From: Maribacter aquivivus
GTDB taxonomy: Bacteria; Bacteroidota; Bacteroidia; Flavobacteriales; Flavobacteriaceae
Direction: 5' to 3'
DNA: 64,000 bases
Assembly: GCF_900142175.1 (NCBI RefSeq)
Contig: NZ_FQZX01000003.1
Span: 288,089-352,088 of the forward strand
This document shows, piece after piece, positions 44,467 to 52,673 of the stretch (its first letter is position 1; every line of letters starts with the position of its first letter). A program made the translations under genes and the position numbers. The notes beneath the pieces were generated by a model. The model was not told where the DNA came from. It did not search any database and saw only the letters and a list, made by a program, of their open reading frames with translations.

Positions 44467-45342
44467 TTAAAGTTTGTGCTTATCTTTTGCAGCTTTCCAA
44501 TTTTTTCTAAGAATTGGTTTTGCAACACTCGTCTGCTTATTAGAAGGTTCACCAGAAAAGTGACAGAATTTCTCACCATAATCACTATCTCCAAATTTGC
44601 TCCAAGATTTATAAGCCTCTGGACTTAATGGTTTTTTGGGGTTAAAAGGAACTGAAACACCCGTTCTAATACAATATCCCATAGACACCGCACTATTAAC
44701 ATCTATAGTATGTTTTTTGACAGGAGGTTTTTTAGAAACTCTTGCTGTAATCACTCTATTCTCAAAAAACTCAGATAGTTTATCCTCTTTAGTCTTTGAT
44801 TTGATATAGGTTTGTCTCAATATGCCTTTGTCAAATTTAGGCTTGCGATGAAATAAAAGTTCTGATTGTTCGATTACTCTTTGAAAATAATCTGAAGCTT
44901 TTTTATCGTAACTATCCTCACCGGTTACATTATTAAGTAAATCCTTTGTGAGACTACCTATTAAGGAACTTTTACTTAATACTCCAGCTTCTATATTATT
45001 ATTTTGAGAATAATCATATAAATTCATTGATGTTAAAACTGCAGCAGATTCATTAGCGTAATATTTTGCATGTAGATTCTTTTCATACCGGATTTCAATA
45101 TTTGGAAATTCTTTAAAAAATTCAAAGTCTTCTTTTTTCATGCTCTTAGACATATCATGTTCGTTCTTTCCAAAGACTACTGTAATCTTTAATTTTTGAT
45201 TATTGAATTTTGATTTTAAAATTGAAGCATACCTATCATGTAATTTTATATATGGTGATATAAGAATTATTTGACTTTTTGCATTCTCAAAAATATTTCC
45301 AATTTCTGAATTTAAATCTGCACCCGTTAAAAATTGAGCCAT
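44467..45342 (-). CDS. Phospholipase D-like domain protein
   Basis: A 291-residue protein with a PLD-type nuclease fold in residues 1-150 (AKSQIILISPYIKLHDRYASIL, and the HxK motif HAKYYANESAAVLTSMNLYDYS). Only one HxK motif is seen, as in bacterial PLD-family nucleases that dimerise. The C-terminus has YCIRTGVSVPFNPKKPLS and a Cys/His pair (FCHFSGEPSN), which may bind metal. It is 34 bp upstream of the GmrSD-like gene on the same strand, so the pair is likely one defence operon. Confidence 0.72.
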   Translation of the reverse strand: MAQFLTGADLNSEIGNIFENAKSQIILISPYIKLHDRYASILKSKFNNQKLKITVVFGKNEHDMSKSMKKEDFEFFKEFPNIEIRYEKNLHAKYYANESAAVLTSMNLYDYSQNNNIEAGVLSKSSLIGSLTKDLLNNVTGEDSYDKKASDYFQRVIEQSELLFHRKPKFDKGILRQTYIKSKTKEDKLSEFFENRVITARVSKKPPVKKHTIDVNSAVSMGYCIRTGVSVPFNPKKPLSPEAYKSWSKFGDSDYGEKFCHFSGEPSNKQTSVAKPILRKNWKAAKDKHKL

Positions 45343-45416
45343 TTAATTGAAGTTTAAAATTTTGATTATTAGTTATGTTTATTATTCAGTTAAATCATAA
45401 AATTATAAAGCATTCT

Positions 45417-45515
45417 TTATAATTCAATCGTTAATACTCGGGTAGCATTTTCTACCTCAGATGTGTTTAATAAAGCTAGATGTGATTTTAGTACGGAAGA
45501 TTGAAATAATGCCAT
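45417..45515 (-). pseudogene. Remnant resembling the start of a type IIG restriction-methylase
   Basis: A 32-codon ORF, MALFQSSVLKSHLALLNTSE.... The opening MALFQ-S-V-L-K-x-x-L matches the start I know from many type IIG (fused restriction-methylase) proteins of around 1000 residues. Here it stops after 32 codons and no further coding similarity is visible, so I regard it as a truncated remnant. The match is short and could be coincidence. Confidence 0.35.
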
Positions 45516-45612
45516 ATAATTTTTAAAGATGCTTGTTCAGCTAATGTAACAGAAGAATAAACTTTTTAAGAAATATTTTTCTCACAAGTTATACATTTAT
45601 ATAAATATACAA

Positions 45613-45628
45613 TTACGGAAAACCGTAA
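45613..45628. repeat. Perfect inverted repeat TTACGG-AAAA-CCGTAA
   Basis: A 6-base perfect stem with a 4-base loop in decayed intergenic DNA between the remnant and the dead recombinase. It could be an operator or an eroded mobile-element end; I cannot assign it. Confidence 0.5.
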
Positions 45629-45659
45629 AGTAGGCTTAGAGTTAATTTATAACTTTGGA

Positions 45660-46225
45660 ATAAACCTTGGGGTCGATACTCCTTATAGTATTTGCGTAAA
45701 GTCTTTTTTAAGGAATCGAGAAAAGAAAATACTCGATCTCTCCTTCGCTTAGTATTTTAATCATCATCATATTCCGATCGCTATCCAAATCAGCAATCTT
45801 AAGATTAATCAATTCGACACTGAGAAAACTCAATGCGTAAATAGTGGTCAATATGGTTCTGTGTGTGTTTTTTTTCCGTTTTTGTAAGCAAGAGTTTAAC
45901 CTTGTTTAGCGATAGTTTTTCGGGTAGAATGCGCTGCGGTTTGCGCGCTCTTGCGGCATCGACATCCAACTGAACCTTGTGAATTTCCTTCAGATAAAGC
46001 ACAAGGGCGCTGAGCAATTATTTCTGATTGGTATATGCGTATTTTTATCGATGACTATTTCCCTGATTTTCTTTAAAAGAAATTTATTATTCAGGCGGTG
46101 TATTTCCTGTTGAAATCCTATATACTTATCAAAAGAGACTAACAGGTCCAGATAGGCGGTAATGGAGTTTTCGCTATATCACTTAATTTTAAGCAGGGAA
46201 ATAAAATCTTCAAAAGTTTTGACAT
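45660..46225 (-). pseudogene. Decayed tyrosine recombinase (integrase), divergent from the cassette array
   Basis: Translating the minus strand in shifting frames gives a recognisable tyrosine recombinase. There is an N-terminal SAM-like part (TFEDFISLLKIK, then stop at 46179-46181, then YSENSITAYLDLLVSF), then after a shift ALVLYLKEIHKVQLDVDAARARKPQRILPEKLSLNKVKLLL. After another shift comes VELINLKIADLDSDRNMMMIKI, and last LKKTLRKYYKEYRPQ. These match the linker, the catalytic-domain start and the YYKEYRP block of Bacteroidota recombinases. At least one stop and two or three frameshifts destroy it, and the HxxR and Tyr parts are not found. Its 5' end faces the first cassette, as intI does in an integron. 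Confidence 0.7.
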
Positions 46226-46261
46226 ACAACTTATTCAGGTAGGATAAACGCTATTTTTTGA

Positions 46262-46298
46262 TAAATTGCGGTTATATAATAGTTCCCAGCAATTCAAA
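46262..46298 (+). repeat. Cassette boundary: start box of cassette 1 (attI-like position)
   Basis: TTATATAATAGTTCCCAGC with core GTT at 46282-46284. The stretch GTTCCCAGCAATTC is the reverse complement (one mismatch) of GAATTGCTGGCAAC at the end of the same cassette (47339-47352). It lies between the dead recombinase and the first cassette gene, where an attI site would be. Confidence 0.6.
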
Positions 46299-46307
46299 AA
46301 AAACCGA

Positions 46308-47336
46308 ATGAAATGTAAATTATGTGGTTTAGATAAAGTACCAAAGAGCAATACACATTATCTAACTGATTTTGTAATTAGAACTGCTTTGAACGAAGAT
46401 GGTTCTAAATTGAGAGGAAAAGGTTCTTATTGGAGTATAGACCCTAACAAGGCAACTGTTGATTATAAATTTCAACAAGAAATATCGATTCCTAACCTTG
46501 AAAATCTTTTAGGACGCCAAAGTACCGAAGAAGAAAATTTAGATGCAGAAGAAAATATTGATTTTACAGTTAGCGATTCATTCTGTCAACAATGCGAGGA
46601 TATATTCACTAAAATTGAAGACGAATTCGCAAGTAAAATTATTCAAAAGTTTAGGGATACTAATCTAAATGGAATTGACCAAATTGAGTTAAACAAAAAC
46701 GATAGTCAAATATTAAGATTATTCTTCTTGTTACAATTTTGGAGAACTTCAGAATGCGATGATACTTTTAAATTATCAAAAGAATTATCTGAACTACTGA
46801 GAAATAAAATACTTGAGAGAGATAAAGAGGATTTAGATAAAATAGCAATGTCAGTTACATATCTTCAAACTTTAAAAGATGATAATGACGAAGACCCTGG
46901 GGAAAAATTTAAAACGGAAAATATGATAGCACCCGTGGAAGGCACGAATCCAACTATCATAATTATGAATGATTTTATTATTCAGCTTTACGAGAATACC
47001 GATTTTCCATTTGAGTCATTTTATGGGTATAACGAGAAAAGTAATTACATTGAGTTTATTAATTATGAAAAGGACACATTTTCTGTAAAGATTATTTCCA
47101 ATGATAACAGAAAAAAGATTTTATATAAAATAAACCATAAGTCTGTAAAGCATATTTTATCTAATCAAGCAGAATTATTCATAAAAAAATATTCCGACAA
47201 GTTCAAAGCCCAACCAACAAATGAACAAATTGCAGGCTGTATAAAAAAATTATCCACAATCGAAGACATAATGAAATTTTCAGAAGAAAAATTAAATAGT
47301 TTTATGACTGAGTATATTGATAAAACTTATATGTAA
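46308..47336 (+). CDS. Cassette 1: zinc-finger/HNH-like protein of unknown function
   Basis: A protein of about 342 residues from the ATG at 46308 (MKCKLCGLDKVPKSNTHYLTDF). A TTG 14 codons upstream is open but falls inside the cassette start box, so I reject it. Two CxxC pairs (CKLC near the start, and CQQC in SDSFCQQCEDIFTKIEDEF near residue 105) plus the early His give a treble-clef/HNH-like pattern. The rest is mostly helical and unlike any family I know. It is the first unit of the array, directly after the recombinase remnant. Confidence 0.65.
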   Translation: MKCKLCGLDKVPKSNTHYLTDFVIRTALNEDGSKLRGKGSYWSIDPNKATVDYKFQQEISIPNLENLLGRQSTEEENLDAEENIDFTVSDSFCQQCEDIFTKIEDEFASKIIQKFRDTNLNGIDQIELNKNDSQILRLFFLLQFWRTSECDDTFKLSKELSELLRNKILERDKEDLDKIAMSVTYLQTLKDDNDEDPGEKFKTENMIAPVEGTNPTIIIMNDFIIQLYENTDFPFESFYGYNEKSNYIEFINYEKDTFSVKIISNDNRKKILYKINHKSVKHILSNQAELFIKKYSDKFKAQPTNEQIAGCIKKLSTIEDIMKFSEEKLNSFMTEYIDKTYM

Positions 47337-47337
47337 A

Positions 47338-47556
47338 AGAATTGCTGGCAACAATGTATATAAAAAATAACGTAAATCTATTCTAACACTATGGTTTGGG
47401 TATATTTGGATAATCGCCAAATTTTTAAATTTGACGATTATCAATAAATAAAATAAATAGCAAAATTTAAAAATCCGGCTTGTGTTTCATCAGAAAAGTA
47501 AACGAATATTTTTAGCGCTACTTTTTATATACGAGAACGTTATGCCCATTAAGACC
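47338..47556 (+). repeat. attC-like element 1 (between cassettes 1 and 2)
   Basis: Left box GAATTGCTGGCAACAATG with AAC at 47350-47352, then TGTATATAA. There is an inner hairpin at about 47409-47442 (GATAATCG ... CGATTATC, centred on an AAATT...AAATTT core). The right end is ATACGAGAACGTTATGCCCA, with core GTT at 47539-47541. Length is about 215 bp. It shares the TCGCCAAAT inner motif with elements 2 and the minus-strand elements. Confidence 0.75.
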
Positions 47557-47563
47557 AGCCTAT

Positions 47564-48646
47564 ATGCCATTTAACGCAAATACAAAAGCAAGAATGTTCA
47601 TAAAGTCAGCGAGAATATGTTGTCTATGCTATAAGCCCTGCGGAACGAATATAGAAGCAGCACATATTATTGCAGAAGCTGATGGAGGTAGTAACGCTGA
47701 TGATAATGGAATACCATTATGTTTTGATTGTCATCAAGAAATTGGAGGTTATGACGTTCGACATCCAAAAGGGAATAAATTTACAGATATTGAACTAAAA
47801 TCTCGGAGAGACAAAGTTTATGAACTTGTAGAAAATGGAGTTTTACAAGCCCAATTAGTAACGAGCCAACTCCGAACAAATTCAAATTCTGTACATCAAC
47901 ATAATTCTAATATTGAAATTAATACATATAAACCGACAAAGGAAGTTAAGGTAATAATCGAATTAGCCCTAAATCAGTCAACCAGACCGGAAAACATACC
48001 TCTCAAATTACAATTATTAAACGAAAGAGAGCAAGCTTTTGTAATTGATACTCTAACAGAAAAGTTTGATAATAGCGAATCTCTAAATTCATTATTTGCA
48101 ATTATTATAAGTGAAAATTTTAACGAAAAGTCATTGGTAATATTAGAACAAATTTTAAGAAAAGTCACCATTTTAATGGACATTGATTTGAAAAGAGATT
48201 TTATGTGCAATGTTCCAATAGACATTTTAAAAACCACAGACGAAGGATTAAGAATAGCCTTTTTTACAGAACTTATAGGGATTTTAGAACAAAATCAATT
48301 TGCCGAAGTAAATAAAATAACAGGTTGTTTAACTAAAATACAGGAATCTATACCAGAGGTTTTGGTAGATAGATACTTTAAGGCATTAATTAGAATGACT
48401 GATTCTGGAGCTTGGCAAGCACAACCAATTGCCAAACGAATTTTACTTTCTCTTGACAAGGAATTAGCGAAAAGAGCTTTATCTCAAATAGATAAAGAAC
48501 TTTTAATTTATGATTATAAAAAAGATTATTATCCTAAACTTATAGAACAGCATAAGAAAAATTGGCCAAAAGACAAGAAAGAATTATTTGACAATTATCT
48601 GATTTTGGAAAAACAAGAATTCAATATCAAATATATGATGCAATAA
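47564..48646 (+). CDS. Cassette 2: HNH endonuclease-domain protein
   Basis: A 360-residue protein with an N-terminal HNH domain at about residues 10-60. CCLC is the first zinc pair, AAHIIAEADGGSNADDNGIPLC contains the catalytic His and Asn, and CFDCHQEIGG gives the second zinc pair and final His. The rest (about 120-360) is helical and may recognise a partner or a DNA or RNA target. HNH modules of this type nick or cut DNA, often in restriction or anti-phage proteins. It starts 23 bp after the core GTT of the preceding element. Confidence 0.82.
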   Translation: MPFNANTKARMFIKSARICCLCYKPCGTNIEAAHIIAEADGGSNADDNGIPLCFDCHQEIGGYDVRHPKGNKFTDIELKSRRDKVYELVENGVLQAQLVTSQLRTNSNSVHQHNSNIEINTYKPTKEVKVIIELALNQSTRPENIPLKLQLLNEREQAFVIDTLTEKFDNSESLNSLFAIIISENFNEKSLVILEQILRKVTILMDIDLKRDFMCNVPIDILKTTDEGLRIAFFTELIGILEQNQFAEVNKITGCLTKIQESIPEVLVDRYFKALIRMTDSGAWQAQPIAKRILLSLDKELAKRALSQIDKELLIYDYKKDYYPKLIEQHKKNWPKDKKELFDNYLILEKQEFNIKYMMQ

Positions 48647-48647
48647 A

Positions 48648-48847
48648 ATCATTGGTCATAATAATGTATATAAAAAAATAGCGCAAGTGGTTGTAAACAC
48701 GATGGTTTAAGCATTTTTGGAAAGTCGCCAAATTTTAAATTTAATAAATTTCCAAAAATAAAATAATTAGTAAAATTTAAAAATACGGTTTGTGTATTAT
48801 CCGAAAAGTTATCGCTACTTTTCATATATGAAATGTTGGCAACAAGC
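48648..48847 (+). repeat. attC-like element 2 (between cassettes 2 and 3)
   Basis: Left box TCATTGGTCATAATAATG (AAT in place of AAC, 48660-48662) followed by TGTATATAA. There is an inner GTCGCCAAATTTTAAATTT motif near 48725. The right end is TATATGAAATGTTGGCAAC with GTT at 48835-48837. The two halves align with element 1 over most of their length, including the stretch ATAAAATAATTAGTAAAATT near 48760. Confidence 0.72.
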
Positions 48848-49523
48848 TAAAAAAATATTGTATAATTTGAAAACTGACAGAGCATTAGGAATAGTTTTGG
48901 ACTTCAAAGGAGACTCTTTGAAAGGAAAATTGTCCAAAATAAAATCCGAAACAATCGGCAAATCCAAATCGGAGATTGTTGCAAGTGAGGACTTGTTTGA
49001 TGCTGCGTTAGTAGTTAAAAAAGCTAGTGCACAAATAAATGAAATCGTCCACGCTGTTGGAATAATAAATTCATTACCAAAAATCTTATCTGAAAATGAA
49101 ATAGTGACAAACCTATCTCTTGCAGCCGGAGCAGAGGGAGATGGATTTGATTTGGAAACGGACAAAAGAGTTGCGGAATTTAAGTTTTCGAAATGGCAAG
49201 ACGGAGGAGCGAAGAATGGAATGCGAAAACGGCACGTGTTTGCCGATTTCGTCAATCTAACAATCCTGAAGACAGATAAGAAGAAAGAATTGTATGCTGT
49301 TAGTGCTGAAAGTATTTTGAAATACTTAAGTGGACGAGCAAGTTGGGAAAGGGTTTTGTCTAAAAGCGGCGGTGTTCAATATAAATTAGCGGACTACTTA
49401 AGAGAAATCAATCGTACTGAAATAAAAACTTTAAGGGAGGTATTTGAAATTTCCAATGTGCAGGTAATTGATATTGAAGAAGTGCTAAAAAAGCCAGTTG
49501 CCAATACAGGCGATAGCAAATAG
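48828..49523 (+). CDS. Cassette 3: unknown protein, possibly nuclease-like
   Basis: About 231 residues from the ATG at 48828, which lies just before the core GTT of the element, so the start codon would sit inside the recombination site. A later start (for example the TTG near 48866) is possible. The centre has LAAGAEGDGFDLETDKRVAEFKFSKWQDGGAKNGMRKRHVFADFVNL. The D...E-x-K spacing in FDLETDKRVAEFKF resembles a PD-(D/E)xK nuclease core, but this is only a suggestion. The C-terminal codons overlap the next element's left box. Confidence 0.55.
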   Translation: MKCWQQAKKILYNLKTDRALGIVLDFKGDSLKGKLSKIKSETIGKSKSEIVASEDLFDAALVVKKASAQINEIVHAVGIINSLPKILSENEIVTNLSLAAGAEGDGFDLETDKRVAEFKFSKWQDGGAKNGMRKRHVFADFVNLTILKTDKKKELYAVSAESILKYLSGRASWERVLSKSGGVQYKLADYLREINRTEIKTLREVFEISNVQVIDIEEVLKKPVANTGDSK

Positions 49524-49708
49524 GGAGTAATGAGCTATATTTAAAGGCTTGGGCGCATTTTTAAAGTCCAACAAATCTTTTGTATATGGAAATTAAAAAA
49601 GAAAAAATAATTACAAAACAAAAAGCTCTGGCTCGTAGACCAGACGGAAACTAAAACTTTCCTTACCGCCCTACTTGCCATAAATCAGAACGTTGAGCTT
49701 AATTTACC
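49492..49708 (+). repeat. attC-like element 3 (between cassettes 3 and 4)
   Basis: Left box GCCAGTTGCCAATACA (AAT at 49503-49505) lies inside the end of cassette 3's coding sequence. GATAGCAAATAGGG pairs with CCCTACTTGCCATA on the right side. The right end is ATCAGAACGTTGAGCTT with GTT at 49692-49694. The right half, CCCTACTTGCCATA, is also found in the minus-strand element at 61327-61533. Confidence 0.72.
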
Positions 49709-49720
49709 GGAACCAAAGAA

Positions 49721-50197
49721 ATGGAACAAATAAGAGATTATAATTTAGAAGAATTTGAGAAACTTACATTAAGTCATTTTAAGAATATATATGATTTAGA
49801 ATTACTAATTCTTAAAGGACATATAATTACGGAATTTACTATTAACTGTTACCTTGAAAATTTATCCAATAATTTTGAAGCAAACTTTTTCAAAGAAAGA
49901 TATAGTCATAGTTTGAAAATTGGAATGATAGAACATTTTGGGAAATTTGGCGGGAAAAGTTTGGCTTTAGTGAAATCTCTTAAACTCCTGAATAAAATAA
50001 GAAACGGAATTGCTCATACTTTAAAGGTTAATGAACAACTAATCCAAGAGTATATTAATTCAGTAAATCAGATTGCTAGAGAGGGATTTATAAATCCTGA
50101 ATATGAATTAAGGTTAAAGTTCTCAATGGCTACAGGTTATATATGTGCCGAAATATTTAGCGAATATTATGAACTAAGAAAAGAAGAAAAAAACTAA
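49721..50197 (+). CDS. Cassette 4: HEPN-motif protein (158 aa)
   Basis: A 158-residue all-helical protein. KIRNGIAHTL contains the HEPN R-x4-H signature (Arg94, His99) found in RNA-cutting HEPN ribonucleases. The upstream SLALVKSLKLLN is the usual helix before it. HEPN proteins often act in anti-phage or toxin-antitoxin systems, sometimes with a nucleotidyltransferase partner, but none is in this cassette. It starts 26 bp after the core GTT of element 3. The stop codon (50195-50197) falls in the left box of element 4. Confidence 0.65.
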   Translation: MEQIRDYNLEEFEKLTLSHFKNIYDLELLILKGHIITEFTINCYLENLSNNFEANFFKERYSHSLKIGMIEHFGKFGGKSLALVKSLKLLNKIRNGIAHTLKVNEQLIQEYINSVNQIAREGFINPEYELRLKFSMATGYICAEIFSEYYELRKEEKN

Positions 50198-50316
50198 GCC
50201 CAACACTGTATAAAAATAATTTTGGTTAGTGCTTAATTAAAGGTCAATTCGTGTTTGTAAGGTCTGATTTTTATTCGGAAAATCCTCGTATACAAAAACG
50301 TTGTGGGCAACAAAAA
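50193..50316 (+). repeat. attC-like element 4 (between cassettes 4 and 5)
   Basis: Left box CTAAGCCCAACACTGTATAA with AAC at 50202-50204. The right end is CGTATACAAAAACGTTGTGGGC with GTT at 50300-50302. This is the cleanest example, because TGTATA on the left pairs with TATACA on the right and the GCCCAAC box with GTTGTGGGC. Length is about 120 bp. Confidence 0.8.
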
Positions 50317-50325
50317 AAACAGATT

Positions 50326-51504
50326 ATGAAATTAATAAATAACATTTTTGATAATCGAATTCAAGCTAACAATTTATTGTTTGAGATAAGCTTAGGAGAC
50401 TATTATCAAATGTCTAAGTCAGTTTTGGACAAAAATGAATTCCAAAGACGAAGAGTAAAATCATCTTCAACAGTTTACAGCCTGCTCAAGAAAGATTTAT
50501 TAGAAGGTTGTATTATTCCACCAATAGTTTTAGCCTTATCCGATAAAGATTTTGATCCTAAGAAGGGTTTTGAAGAAGATGTTATAACTGAATACATCCT
50601 AAGAGAACAAAATCGATTAATAATTTTAGATGGTCTGCAACGTACTTTTACGATACGAGATTTATTTCGAGATTTAGAATCTTCTGAAGATGAAGATAAA
50701 TTGAAAAAACTTAAGTCTCAAAAATTGAGAATCGAAGTATATCTTGGAATCAATAAAATTGGAATTCTATATAGAATGTTGACTCTAAATACAGGTCAGA
50801 CCCCTATGTCAATGAGACATCAAATTGAAATTCTATACTCAGATTATTTAGAGCAAGATTTAGACGGTATAACATTATTATTGGAATCAGAAGATAGAAC
50901 ACCTAGACATAATAAGGAATATAAATTTAAAGAAATTGTGGAAGGATTCAATTCTTATCTAGACAGAGACTATCTGCCAATGGATAGAAATTCCGTACTA
51001 GAAAATATTGAAAGCCTTGAAAAATTATCTACTGAAAATCAAAACAGCGATCTTTTTATTGACTATTTAAAAGCATTTGATCGCTTAATTCAAACCTTAA
51101 TTAATAAATCTGATAATTGGGAATTTGATGATGAAAGTATAGAAACAACACTCTCCGGGCAGCCATTTGGGAAGAATTCAGAAAAACTTTTCAAAAGGAC
51201 TCAGTTAATGACAGGCTTTGGTTCTGCAATAGGAAAATTAATTGATTTTAAGTCAATCGATAAACTAAATGATGTGCCCAATTTATATAAAGATATAGAC
51301 TTAGGAGATATTAATGATACATTCAATAATTATATCGCCAGACTAGATTACATTAGAAGAGTTGCTAAGAAAATTGGTAATGATCAGCGTATGTTTTTTC
51401 ATCATTTGTTTAGAGAATTATTTGATAAAAAAGGTGACTCCTATCTAAACTTTAATAAATCCATTGATGAAGCATTTTCAACTTACTTAAGAAAAACACA
51501 ATAG
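50326..51504 (+). CDS. Cassette 5a: DUF262-like DGxQR protein (ParB/Srx fold)
   Basis: A protein of about 392 residues from the ATG at 50326 (MKLINNIFDNRIQANNLLFE). The frame stays open upstream, but that part is the attC-like element. IILDGLQRTFTIRDL (D102-G-L-Q-R106) is the nucleotide-binding motif of DUF262/ParB-like proteins, with Leu in place of the first Gln. LTLNTGQTPMSMRHQIE is also typical of that superfamily. No HNH domain follows, so it is probably a regulatory or sensing ATPase-like subunit. It is followed one base later by the HEPN-motif partner, in the same cassette. Confidence 0.7.
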   Translation: MKLINNIFDNRIQANNLLFEISLGDYYQMSKSVLDKNEFQRRRVKSSSTVYSLLKKDLLEGCIIPPIVLALSDKDFDPKKGFEEDVITEYILREQNRLIILDGLQRTFTIRDLFRDLESSEDEDKLKKLKSQKLRIEVYLGINKIGILYRMLTLNTGQTPMSMRHQIEILYSDYLEQDLDGITLLLESEDRTPRHNKEYKFKEIVEGFNSYLDRDYLPMDRNSVLENIESLEKLSTENQNSDLFIDYLKAFDRLIQTLINKSDNWEFDDESIETTLSGQPFGKNSEKLFKRTQLMTGFGSAIGKLIDFKSIDKLNDVPNLYKDIDLGDINDTFNNYIARLDYIRRVAKKIGNDQRMFFHHLFRELFDKKGDSYLNFNKSIDEAFSTYLRKTQ

Positions 51505-51505
51505 A

Positions 51506-52615
51506 ATGCCTATTTATTACAAGGGAATGGCCTTATCTAACCTGGAGTTTATAAAACAGGATATAAATGTTTTCGTTAAGGTTTATGATACTAAAGAGCA
51601 AAATGAAATTATCGTTGAATATCGTCCAGTTTTAGAGGAAGATTTTAACTATGAAAATTTTCAATTAGTTCTTTTCGAAAACAATTATTTGAATGCCGAA
51701 AATGACGTATTCCAAATTTACGATAAAGAAGAGAAAATTAGAATTGGATGGATTTTCCCTTTGTCAAACCTAGAGGGGAAAGAAAACGATTTTATTGATA
51801 ATACATTCTTAAACAGGTATAAATACGTAGCTTTTCAATTACTACTATTAGCTAAAGAAAAGAATATAATTCTTAAGGAAATTAAAGAAGAATATTCGAT
51901 TTCAGACTTTTATCCTAACAATCCTATTGTTTTAATTCTTTCTAATGAAAATACTTCAGAAATAGAAGACTTCTCACCTGAAAATTACATTCCTAGTCTA
52001 TCCAAGTATGGCTACTACAAGCACAATGATTTCAAAAATCAATTAACTCTACGTTCAAAAAATAACTTCTGCCTAAAATTCAGAGGTAAAGAAAAACTAA
52101 ATCTATTTAAGTCGCAAAGAGATCTAAATAGTGATAGGTTTTTTACTGAACTATTTTCAAAGCATTTAAAATCATTAGAACATCATTTAGTTAGGTTTCA
52201 TATTCTGTACCAAATTATCGAATACATATTAACGGAAAGATTTGATGTTGTTTTTAACAAACTAATCGGAGAGTATAATGAAAATAATATTCTAAAAAAT
52301 GACTTCATTGAAAAAATAAATGAACTCGGGAAAGAAAGAGTAAACATCAGAAAAGTGGTAGATTGTTTAAAACAAAAACAATGCGATTTTGAAGTAGTAG
52401 ACCTTGAAAGAGATTGCAAGGATTTACTTATTGCCCATAACAAAAAAATTAAAAATTCTTTAGGTGATTTAATCTATGATGTCCGAAATCTTATAGTTCA
52501 TAATTATCGTGATATAGAAGATTCCGAAATTGAGGTAATAGAAAATATTACCCACGAACTTGAACTTTTAACAATTAATATAATAGAAAAATACTGCCCA
52601 AAACAATGTGTATAG
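51506..52615 (+). CDS. Cassette 5b: HEPN-motif protein (369 aa)
   Basis: A 369-residue protein with no known family over its first 190 residues, followed by a helical C-terminal domain. VRNLIVHNYRD holds the HEPN R-x4-H signature (Arg327, His332), similar to Apea-like HEPN proteins. It starts one base after the DUF262-like stop codon, so the two are translationally linked and probably form one functional unit, perhaps a sensor with an RNase effector. Its last codons overlap the left box of element 5. Confidence 0.65.
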   Translation: MPIYYKGMALSNLEFIKQDINVFVKVYDTKEQNEIIVEYRPVLEEDFNYENFQLVLFENNYLNAENDVFQIYDKEEKIRIGWIFPLSNLEGKENDFIDNTFLNRYKYVAFQLLLLAKEKNIILKEIKEEYSISDFYPNNPIVLILSNENTSEIEDFSPENYIPSLSKYGYYKHNDFKNQLTLRSKNNFCLKFRGKEKLNLFKSQRDLNSDRFFTELFSKHLKSLEHHLVRFHILYQIIEYILTERFDVVFNKLIGEYNENNILKNDFIEKINELGKERVNIRKVVDCLKQKQCDFEVVDLERDCKDLLIAHNKKIKNSLGDLIYDVRNLIVHNYRDIEDSEIEVIENITHELELLTINIIEKYCPKQCV

Positions 52616-52672
52616 TGAATAGTACTCTGAGGGATGCTACGACACCAAACAGGGAACGTTAGCCATAATTGA
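52590..52672 (+). repeat. attC-like element 5 (short; end of the plus-strand array)
   Basis: Left box ATACTGCCCAAAACAATG with AAC at 52602-52604 and TGTGTATAG. The right end is AGGGAACGTTAGCCATAATTG with GTT at 52658-52660. It is only about 80 bp and lacks the inner TCGCCAAAT hairpin. The left box is the reverse complement of the cassette 5 start box GTTGTGGGC at the far upstream end of this two-gene unit. No matching end for the next start box (GTTAGCCATAATTG) is found, so the array appears broken here. Confidence 0.6.
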
Positions 52673-52673
52673 A

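Noticed and set aside
45805..46017. 70-codon minus-strand ORF as an intact small gene
   Set aside because: It is one frame of the broken tyrosine recombinase, with matching sequence in other frames on both sides, so it is annotated as part of the pseudogene.
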